Positions 5,590 to 12,050 of a stretch of DNA of 12,050 bases are shown here, one piece after another. Source of the stretch: Cyclobacteriaceae bacterium (GTDB lineage: Bacteria; Bacteroidota; Bacteroidia; Cytophagales; Cyclobacteriaceae); NCBI GenBank assembly GCA_029882675.1, contig JAOUKJ010000073.1, positions 1-12,050 of the forward strand, read 5' to 3'. The notes below the pieces were generated by a model, which saw only the letters and a list, made by a program, of their open reading frames with translations, did no database searches and was not told where the DNA came from. A program made the position numbers and the translations under genes. Numbering within the stretch: position 1 is the stretch's first letter; each line of letters opens with the position of its first letter.

Positions 5590-8291
5590 GTAGAGAAGCC
5601 TTCATCAATGGTCAACAAGTTAAGTTTACTCCCGGGGAAACGATTCTTGAGGTTGTCAGAAAACATATAGGAAAAGATTATATTCCAACACTGTGCGATG
5701 CACCTAACCTTGAGCCTTTTGGTTCATGCCGGGTATGTAGTGTGGAAGTCTCTGCGGATTTGGAGGGGAAGGCAAAGCGGGTTGTGGCAGCGTGCCATAC
5801 GCCCATGCAGGAAAACACATTTGTTTATACCCATAGCCAAAGCATCAATAAGCTCAGAAAGAACATCATTGAGCTTGTTTTGACCGACCATCCGTTGGAT
5901 TGCCTGACTTGTGAAGCAAATGGTAATTGTGAACTTCAGCAGGTTGCTGCCACGGTAGGTATCAGGGAGGTGAGGTACCCTGAAGGAAAAAATCACCTGG
6001 ATGTCCCAAAGGACAACAGCCATCCTTACATGACTTCCGACCTTTCAAAATGCATCAATTGTGCCCGTTGCGTACGGGCCTGCGATGAAGTGCAGGGGCA
6101 ATTTGTCTTAAGTATGGCAGGAAGGGGTTTTGACAGCCGAATAATTAAAGGAGCGGATACTAATTTCAGTGAGTCCGATTGTGTTTCCTGTGGTGCTTGT
6201 GCGCAGGCATGTCCCACTTCTGCTATTTCCGATGTTTTTCAGTCTAAAGCAGTGAAGCCCGGCAAAAAAGTACGTACGGTATGTACCTACTGCGGAGTGG
6301 GCTGCAATCTGGATGTGGCGGTTAATGGAAATGAAGTATTGAGCATTCAGGCGCCTTATGATGCTGAAGTCAATGCGGGACATACTTGTTTGAAAGGCCG
6401 TTATGCTTTTAGGTTTTACAATCACCCCGACCGGATAAAGACCCCGCTCATCAGGAAAAACGGCAACTTAGAGGCCGTGGATTGGGAGGAAGCTTATGCG
6501 TTTATTGCCGACAAACTCCATGCCATTAAAGCCACATATGGGCCTGATGCCATAGCCGGTATATCTTCTTCCCGTTGTACGAATGAAGAAAATTACCTGA
6601 TGCAAAAATTTATTCGGGCAGTGGTAGGCACGAATAATATTGATGGGTGTGCACGCGTGTGCCATTCGCCAACAGCACTGGGTATGCAGCGGGTGTATGG
6701 TACCGGGGCGGCAACCAATTCCATTGCTGATATAAAACATACGGACTGCATGCTTATCGTTGGAGCAAATCCTACTGCAGCACATCCGGTGACAGGCGCC
6801 CGCTTAAAACAAGCCGCTATGCAGGGTAAAATGATGATCGTCATTGATCCCCGGCAGACAGAATTGGCCAAATATGCGACCTATCACCTTCAGCTCAGGC
6901 CAGGCACCAACGTGGCCGTCCTGAATATGTTGTTTTATTATATTATTAAACATGGCCTTGAGGACAAGGAATTTATTGAGCAGCGGACAGCAGGGTATAA
7001 TGAATTCAGAAAAGACATCCTAGCGCTGGATGTCTTTGCTTTGGAGCGGATTTCGGGCGTAAGTGCAACTCTTGCAGAGAAAGCTGCCATGGCCTATGCC
7101 ACAGCACCGAATGCAATGTCTTTTCATGGTTTGGGAGTGACAGAACACAGCCAGGGCACCTTTGCTGTCATGCAAATAGCCAACCTGGCCATGATTACGG
7201 GGAATATCGGAAGAAAGGGCGTAGGCGTAAATCCGCTGAGGGGACAGAACAATGTGCAGGGTGCTGCAGATATGGGCGTACAGCCTCATCAAGGTGCCGG
7301 CTATATGGATGTGACCGATCCCCAGGTAAAACAGATGTATGAGTCTGTATACGGTGTCAGTTTACCCGGACACATCGGTTATAAAATCCCTGAAATGTAT
7401 GATGCGGCATTAGAAGGAAAACTTAAGGGTATGTGGATTATCGGAGAAGACGTAGTACAGACGGATCCCAACAGTCAGCGGGTCCGGGCAGCGTTGGGCC
7501 GGTTGGATCTTTTGGTGGTGCAGGAACTCTTTATGACTGAGACGGCCCGGGAAGCAACGGTAGTCCTGCCAGGCTCTTCCTTTTTGGAAAAGAGTGGTAC
7601 ATTTACCAACGGAGAGCGCAGGGTACAACGGGTAAACCAGGTGATAAGCCCCCTGCCCGGCACAAAGCCGGATGGCCTGATACTCGCTGAGATGATGAAC
7701 ATAATGGGATACCAGCAAGCAAAATATGAACCTGCAGATGTGTTGAACGAAATAGCGCAGATTGTTCCTTTTTTTAGGGGTATCAGTTGGGAACGACTGG
7801 GTGAAAACGGCAAACAGTGGCCGGTTGGAGGTGACGGCGTGGATACTAAGATTTTACACAGTGAAACATTCAAGTCAGGAAGGGCAAAATTTTTCTTTAA
7901 AGAATTTAAGGAGAGCTCTGAATTGACGGATAACGCAGCTGAATATCCTTTCATTTTGACGACAAACCGTGAGTTGCAGCATTACAATTGCGGGGCTATG
8001 ACCCGCCGGACAAAAAATATTGAATTGCTTGCTGAAGATTATCTGTTGATGAATGCTCAAGATGCTGAAAGATTGCATGTGGAGCAAGGAAATTGGGTAG
8101 AGCTGGAATCTGCCCGGGGTAAAGTAAAGGTGAGGGCAAAAATATCAGCGCATGTAAAACCGGGTATTGTCAGTACAACCTTTCATTTTCCGGAGATCAT
8201 GATCAACAACATCACTTCCGATGTACATGACACAGAAGCTTCATGTCCGGAGTATAAAGTGGTTGCCGTGAAGGTAAATATTCCCAATTAA
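5586..8291 (+). CDS. fdsA: NAD-dependent formate dehydrogenase catalytic (alpha) subunit
   Basis: The 901-residue protein oxidises formate to CO2 at a bis-molybdopterin guanine dinucleotide Mo or W centre. The NuoG-like N-terminus carries a [2Fe-2S] ferredoxin domain (C37, C48, C51, C70), a His-Cys [4Fe-4S] site (H102, C106, C109, C115) and two ferredoxin-type [4Fe-4S] clusters (C156, C159, C162, C166; C199, C202, C205, C209). The molybdopterin oxidoreductase part starts at about 229, with a proximal [4Fe-4S] site (C233, C236, C240, C268) followed by K270. The metal ligand is C359 in CARVCHSPT, with H360 next and the conserved arginine R552 in NPLRGQNNVQG; these mark a formate dehydrogenase, not a nitrate reductase. 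The ligand codon is TGC, so the enzyme does not use selenocysteine. The dinucleotide-binding domain at about 785-901 has the HYNCGAMTRRT motif. Length and domain order match FdsA/Moorella-type FdhA. No fdhD, fdsC, fdsD or formate transporter gene follows; the operon ends at the terminator. Confidence 0.95.
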   Translation: MSREAFINGQQVKFTPGETILEVVRKHIGKDYIPTLCDAPNLEPFGSCRVCSVEVSADLEGKAKRVVAACHTPMQENTFVYTHSQSINKLRKNIIELVLTDHPLDCLTCEANGNCELQQVAATVGIREVRYPEGKNHLDVPKDNSHPYMTSDLSKCINCARCVRACDEVQGQFVLSMAGRGFDSRIIKGADTNFSESDCVSCGACAQACPTSAISDVFQSKAVKPGKKVRTVCTYCGVGCNLDVAVNGNEVLSIQAPYDAEVNAGHTCLKGRYAFRFYNHPDRIKTPLIRKNGNLEAVDWEEAYAFIADKLHAIKATYGPDAIAGISSSRCTNEENYLMQKFIRAVVGTNNIDGCARVCHSPTALGMQRVYGTGAATNSIADIKHTDCMLIVGANPTAAHPVTGARLKQAAMQGKMMIVIDPRQTELAKYATYHLQLRPGTNVAVLNMLFYYIIKHGLEDKEFIEQRTAGYNEFRKDILALDVFALERISGVSATLAEKAAMAYATAPNAMSFHGLGVTEHSQGTFAVMQIANLAMITGNIGRKGVGVNPLRGQNNVQGAADMGVQPHQGAGYMDVTDPQVKQMYESVYGVSLPGHIGYKIPEMYDAALEGKLKGMWIIGEDVVQTDPNSQRVRAALGRLDLLVVQELFMTETAREATVVLPGSSFLEKSGTFTNGERRVQRVNQVISPLPGTKPDGLILAEMMNIMGYQQAKYEPADVLNEIAQIVPFFRGISWERLGENGKQWPVGGDGVDTKILHSETFKSGRAKFFFKEFKESSELTDNAAEYPFILTTNRELQHYNCGAMTRRTKNIELLAEDYLLMNAQDAERLHVEQGNWVELESARGKVKVRAKISAHVKPGIVSTTFHFPEIMINNITSDVHDTEASCPEYKVVAVKVNIPN

Positions 8292-8307
8292 TTGCCATTT
8301 TTAGAAA

Positions 8308-8358
8308 TTTGATAACAATAAAAAAGGGGCCGTCGGCCCCTTTTTTATTGTTATCAAA
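8308..8358. terminator. Bidirectional rho-independent terminator
   Basis: Bases 8308-8332 and 8334-8358 are perfect reverse complements, 25 bases each, around a single central T. The core is AAAAAAGGGGCCG pairing with CGGCCCCTTTTTT, so on each strand a GC-rich stem is followed by a run of T. It sits between the convergent stops of the formate dehydrogenase operon (8291) and the susD-like gene (8367) and should end transcription from both sides. Confidence 0.93.
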
Positions 8359-8366
8359 AGATCAGA

Positions 8367-9914
8367 TTATTTGTCCCACCATACTGGTGTCATGAAATCG
8401 TCTTTCCCTTGTCTTGCATTAGCTGCTGAGACATTGTCAGCATTAATAGAGTATTCAGAAAGCGGATACTCCAGCCGAAGTGGTATACGTCCTCCTGTCA
8501 CATTGTTCTCAAAATTATGAGGTGTAAGTGTAGGGAAGCCTGTTCTTCTCCAATTGGCATAACCCTCATACCAGTTGAGGAAGGTCGCGGCCCAGTACTG
8601 CTCACCAATCATTTCTTCGCCTTTGGCCGGATCGTAAGGATTGGCTGCAAGGTAAGAAGTGACATCCCCATTTGATACTACAAAAGAAGCGTCATATAAT
8701 TCGTACATCTGCATGGCAGCGGCAACGCCTTTATTATACTGGGCTTCAGCAATCGCATCCTGTCCCTGAGAGGCAGCGACTTCTGCAAGGAGCAGTGCCA
8801 CTTCAGAATAAGACTGAAGGAAGTAAGGTGCATCAGTTTTGAGGAGTAAAGGATTAATACGTGAATAAGTCGTGTGCGTATCAAACTGATAATCTTCAGG
8901 CCATCCGTTGAGTATTCTTAACGACTCATAATCATGTCCATTGGGCAGTCCGTCTTGTTCGTTATAATTTGTATTGTAAGGGCCACCCCAGGGGCCAATG
9001 CCACCACTGATGATCATCAACCGGGGATCGTTCCTGTCTTTCAGGAAATCGACAAGGGTTTTACTTAACAGGGCACCGTCACTGCCATCACCCTGAATAA
9101 GCGCACGGGAAGTGCCATTTTGGTTAGTCCATTGATCCGGACCATCGGCCATGGGTATCCAGGCATTATCATCATTGCTTTCCATCACTCCCCCATTGAT
9201 CGCTTTGGTTACATAGGTAGTAGCCATACCTGCATCTATCTTTGAAACCCGCATACCCAGGCGAAGCATCATTGAATTGCCAAACTTTTTCCACTTGTCC
9301 AGATCGCCCTTATAAATTAAGTCGGCATCAGCGATATCATCCGCGCTGGCGCTGAGTCCATTTACGGCCTCATCCAGTTCTTTCAACATATCGGTATAGA
9401 TGTCCTTTTGAGCATCATATTTTGGCTTAAAAATACCATCTAAGCCTTTGTTGGCTTCAGAATAGGGAACATCACCATACAGGTCGGTCATCCGGTGCAT
9501 GTTCACCACCCGTAATATCCGGGCAATATTACGTGCATTGGTCATTTCCGGATTGGCCCCTTCAGTGGGATCCGTTTGTCTGATTACTTCTGACAGGTTT
9601 TTTAGCGCCCGTGTATAAACGTAATCAAAATAGGAGGCTGAATAGGACGTATTCCTGTAATACTTGTCTCCGGCGTGTCCACCTGTTGATGCACATTGCT
9701 GGATAAAGTGTGCACAATAGATCAGATTGGCCCGCCAGTTTACATAACGATTTTCGGCGGACAGCAACATACCATTGGTCAGTAAGAATTTCCAGTTCAG
9801 TTCATTAGCAGCATGGGGGTTGATGTTTAAATCAGTCAACTTTTCCGTGTCGCAAGAACTGAAGGGGATCAGACCAATGAATAATATCAATAATATTTTA
9901 TTCAATGTTTTCAT
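8367..9914 (-). CDS. SusD/RagB-family outer-membrane lipoprotein
   Basis: The 515-residue product starts with a lipoprotein signal (MKTLNKILLILFIGLIPFSSC) whose lipobox cysteine is C21; the next residues (DTEKLTDL) are acidic, fitting surface export. LTDLNINPHAA near the mature N-terminus and the TDLYGDVPYSEA motif are typical of SusD-like proteins, most like the SusD_like-2 group. In the family it caps the SusC barrel from outside and binds a polysaccharide, peptide or other ligand for delivery into the channel. It follows the susC-like gene by 18 bases, so the two form an operon and probably a complex. It is the last gene before the terminator at 8308-8358, and no glycosidase or peptidase follows, so the substrate cannot be deduced. 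No Shine-Dalgarno precedes ATG 9914; the upstream bases are AT-rich, usual for the phylum. Confidence 0.93.
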   Translation of the reverse strand: MKTLNKILLILFIGLIPFSSCDTEKLTDLNINPHAANELNWKFLLTNGMLLSAENRYVNWRANLIYCAHFIQQCASTGGHAGDKYYRNTSYSASYFDYVYTRALKNLSEVIRQTDPTEGANPEMTNARNIARILRVVNMHRMTDLYGDVPYSEANKGLDGIFKPKYDAQKDIYTDMLKELDEAVNGLSASADDIADADLIYKGDLDKWKKFGNSMMLRLGMRVSKIDAGMATTYVTKAINGGVMESNDDNAWIPMADGPDQWTNQNGTSRALIQGDGSDGALLSKTLVDFLKDRNDPRLMIISGGIGPWGGPYNTNYNEQDGLPNGHDYESLRILNGWPEDYQFDTHTTYSRINPLLLKTDAPYFLQSYSEVALLLAEVAASQGQDAIAEAQYNKGVAAAMQMYELYDASFVVSNGDVTSYLAANPYDPAKGEEMIGEQYWAATFLNWYEGYANWRRTGFPTLTPHNFENNVTGGRIPLRLEYPLSEYSINADNVSAANARQGKDDFMTPVWWDK

Positions 9915-9932
9915 TTTAATTGCGTTTAATCA

Positions 9933-12050
9933 TTAAAATATTGCCCTAAGGTTAAATCCATATGTCCGGGAGCCTGGGAAGCCGAAGTAATCGAGTCCCT
10001 GAGCATTGTCATTGGAATAGTTTGATTCAGGATCAATATTTTCAATTTTATTATAAAGAATAGCCAGGTTTCTGGCGACAAATGACAAGCTCAACCTGCT
10101 TAGAGGTGTTTTAGACAAGATAGATTGCGGGAAATTATAACCCACTGTCACATGCCTGAGTTTGGCAAAGGATGCATCATAGACAAAATTGCCTGAGATA
10201 TCATCATATCTGCCCCAGTAGCCCCGGGCCTGGTCAATGTCATAATTCCAGGTGCGTTCTTCACCGCCTTCGCGCTCAACGCCTGTGCGGGTCATATCGC
10301 CTTCACGGCCTTCCAGTGTCATTTGGTGTAAGCCGGTACCTACTAACCGAACATTGGTGCCTGAATAGAGGTATCCGCCGGTTTTAAAGTCGATGAGGAA
10401 ACTCAGGCTAAAGTTTTTATAATTTATTGTGTTCATAATCCCTCCGGTGAAGTTGTGTACGCCACTACCATAATACAATAAAGTATCAGCGATGGTTGGG
10501 AAACCGGTAGCAGAGTCATACACAAGTCTTCCCTGCCCGTCAACTTCCTGTGCACGAGCCATAATAGCACTGTATGCAAAACCTTCGATGTGCTGGATAT
10601 AGGCTTGTCGGGTACGCGGTTCGCCCACCTGCAGGCGGTCGAGCTGATCAGTAATCTTCACCACTTTGTTATTGTTTTTGGCAAAGTTGAAGCTCACCTC
10701 CCAGTCGAAGTCCTGTTGTTTGATGGGGGTGCCACTTAGCAATACCTCGATACCATTGTTCTGCATTTCACCAATGTTTTGAGTGGTTCCGGAAAACCCG
10801 GTAGTTCCGGTCACTGTTGCATCAAGAATATCGTCAGTCGTCTTCTGTCTGTAATAGGTAAAGTCTACCCCAACCCTGTTGTCGTAAAAACGCATATCCA
10901 GTCCCATTTCTGTTTCTGAAGAAGTAAGCGGTACAAGATTCGGATTGGGTATAGCACTCTGGTTGATTTGTCCAAGTGGCATACCAAGGTGTCCCTGGCC
11001 GGCCAGTGAGTAAGTCAGTGCTGTTTTATAAGCACCAGTTGCGCCCCCTACCTGTGCCCAGGAAGCCCTGGCTTTTGCAAAAGTAACCACAGCGGGCAAT
11101 TCCACCATATCAGATAAGACATAGCTAATGCCTACAGAGGGATAGAATACACTGTTGGTTTCAGGGTTCAAGGTAGAGAACCAGTCGTTACGCCCGGTGG
11201 CCGTCAGGAAGAGGTAACCATTGTAATTGACTTCTGCTGAAAAAAACAGCGAGTTGATACCTGTCTCGCTAAACCAAAGGCCTACACTCTGGTTTTTACC
11301 ATTCGAAAGCGTATGAAAGAAAGGGATGTTGAAATTACTTGCTGAAAGAATCAAACGTTCATAATGACTGCGCATGGCATTTCCACCAACGAAAGCATTG
11401 ATTCCGATATCGCCAAACATTTTATCCATGCCCAATACCCATTCGGCATTGGTCTCGCTAATGCGGTATTCACTTTCTGTTAAGCTGCCTGAACGTTGAT
11501 AGCCTGTGCCAAAGGGTGTCACGTCCCTTGTCCTTTTGGTTTGCCAATCCATGCCATAACGTGCATGGGCATAGAGCCAGTCCGTGATGTCAATACGGGC
11601 AAGGCCTGAGGAAATAATCCGGTCTTTCCAGTCACTGTTTTCAAATTGATAGGCCACCCAGTAGGGGTTCTGTGACCACTGGTTGGTATACCAGCCCAGT
11701 TCTTCACCCGTACCACGTGCTTGCGTTCCGGGATTGGTTTGTCCTTCATATATTGCCCCGGGTTTGTCGGGGTCGCCATAAAAGTCTGTTACGTCAATGT
11801 TAGGGGGCATATAATATACCGACAGGTTGGCATTTCCAGGTGAGTCAGATAACCGGGGCCTGTTTTTCGCACCTTCCTTGGAGTACATGATCGATCCTGT
11901 AACAGTGAATCGCTCACCATATTTTCCATTGGTGGAGAGGTTGACGTTGGTCCGGTCAAAACCGGCATTAGGCATCACACTTTTACTGCGCAGATCTGAG
12001 AGTGAAAGCCTGAATTGCTGGTTGTCTCCCCCGCCGGTTACGGCGATGGT
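9933..12050 (-). CDS. SusC/RagA-family TonB-dependent outer-membrane transporter, 5'-partial
   Basis: The frame is open to the window edge; the first start-like codon (GTG at 11976-11978) is internal, because the 24 codons before it continue the family pattern (TIAVTGGGDNQQFRLSLSDL). The visible 705 residues are most of the C-terminal beta-barrel. The full protein should be about 1000-1100 residues, with signal peptide, carboxypeptidase-like regulatory domain, TonB box and plug outside the window. Barrel features seen include the conserved SusC-type end LSFVARNLAILYNKIENIDPESNYSN...GLDYFGFPGSRTYGFNLRAIF, ending in an aromatic residue as expected for BAM recognition. It should import a ligand captured by the SusD-like partner, using energy from TonB/ExbBD. 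It precedes the susD-like gene by 18 bases. The substrate is unknown. Confidence 0.93.
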   Translation of the reverse strand, partial: TIAVTGGGDNQQFRLSLSDLRSKSVMPNAGFDRTNVNLSTNGKYGERFTVTGSIMYSKEGAKNRPRLSDSPGNANLSVYYMPPNIDVTDFYGDPDKPGAIYEGQTNPGTQARGTGEELGWYTNQWSQNPYWVAYQFENSDWKDRIISSGLARIDITDWLYAHARYGMDWQTKRTRDVTPFGTGYQRSGSLTESEYRISETNAEWVLGMDKMFGDIGINAFVGGNAMRSHYERLILSASNFNIPFFHTLSNGKNQSVGLWFSETGINSLFFSAEVNYNGYLFLTATGRNDWFSTLNPETNSVFYPSVGISYVLSDMVELPAVVTFAKARASWAQVGGATGAYKTALTYSLAGQGHLGMPLGQINQSAIPNPNLVPLTSSETEMGLDMRFYDNRVGVDFTYYRQKTTDDILDATVTGTTGFSGTTQNIGEMQNNGIEVLLSGTPIKQQDFDWEVSFNFAKNNNKVVKITDQLDRLQVGEPRTRQAYIQHIEGFAYSAIMARAQEVDGQGRLVYDSATGFPTIADTLLYYGSGVHNFTGGIMNTINYKNFSLSFLIDFKTGGYLYSGTNVRLVGTGLHQMTLEGREGDMTRTGVEREGGEERTWNYDIDQARGYWGRYDDISGNFVYDASFAKLRHVTVGYNFPQSILSKTPLSRLSLSFVARNLAILYNKIENIDPESNYSNDNAQGLDYFGFPGSRTYGFNLRAIF

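Noticed and set aside
7475..7954. 159-codon open frame on the minus strand
   Set aside because: It lies wholly inside the formate dehydrogenase catalytic gene, whose protein is conserved throughout; the antisense product shows no recognisable motif.
3949..8291. NAD-reducing hydrogenase or complex I fragment
   Set aside because: The second gene carries the molybdopterin domain with the formate dehydrogenase CARVCHSPT and NPLRGQNNVQG motifs, and no NiFe hydrogenase or other Nuo subunits are present.
11976..11978. GTG (minus strand) as the start of the SusC-like gene
   Set aside because: The frame continues to the window edge with barrel-like sequence, and the plug and signal peptide are missing; it is an internal codon.

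Overview
The window looks like chromosomal DNA of a Bacteroidota member, probably a free-living Cytophagia/Chitinophagia/Sphingobacteriia-type organism. The basis is a SusC/SusD outer-membrane pair, an ASPIC/UnbV-plus-VCBS repeat protein, mostly Shine-Dalgarno-free AT-rich start regions and one exact match to the Bacteroidota -7 promoter element (TAnnTTTG). No mobile element, tRNA, rRNA or CRISPR array was seen.

Layout. (1) 1-1795, plus strand: the 3' part of a gene for a surface/exported-type protein, with an ASPIC/UnbV domain followed by seven Asp-rich FG-GAP/VCBS repeats; it begins before the window. (2) 1796-1959: a 164-base gap with a hairpin, a perfect Shine-Dalgarno sequence and a -7-like box. 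(3) 1960-3282, plus: a lysine-sensitive-type monofunctional aspartate kinase (lysC). (4) 3332-3838, minus: a minimal MscS-family channel, convergent with lysC. (5) 3839-3948: divergent intergenic region with a small palindrome. (6) 3949-8291, plus: a two-gene operon for a soluble NAD-dependent formate dehydrogenase. It comprises a NuoE/NuoF-type fused diaphorase subunit (FdsG+FdsB equivalent) and a 901-residue molybdenum/tungsten catalytic subunit with a NuoG-type iron-sulfur N-terminus and a cysteine metal ligand; the two genes overlap by four bases. (7) 8308-8358: a perfect 25-bp-arm inverted repeat acting as a shared bidirectional terminator. (8) 8367-12050, minus: a susC-susD operon, SusC truncated by the window edge.

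How they fit. The formate dehydrogenase pair should oxidise formate to CO2, passing electrons along the iron-sulfur chain of the catalytic subunit to the FMN/NAD site of the fused subunit. The SusC/SusD pair should import an unidentified oligomer or peptide through the outer membrane. The aspartate kinase and MscS protein are independent housekeeping genes. Nothing here amounts to a clearly new system; the most notable points are the fused, compact formate dehydrogenase, the conflicting start signals of lysC, and the very regular terminator.
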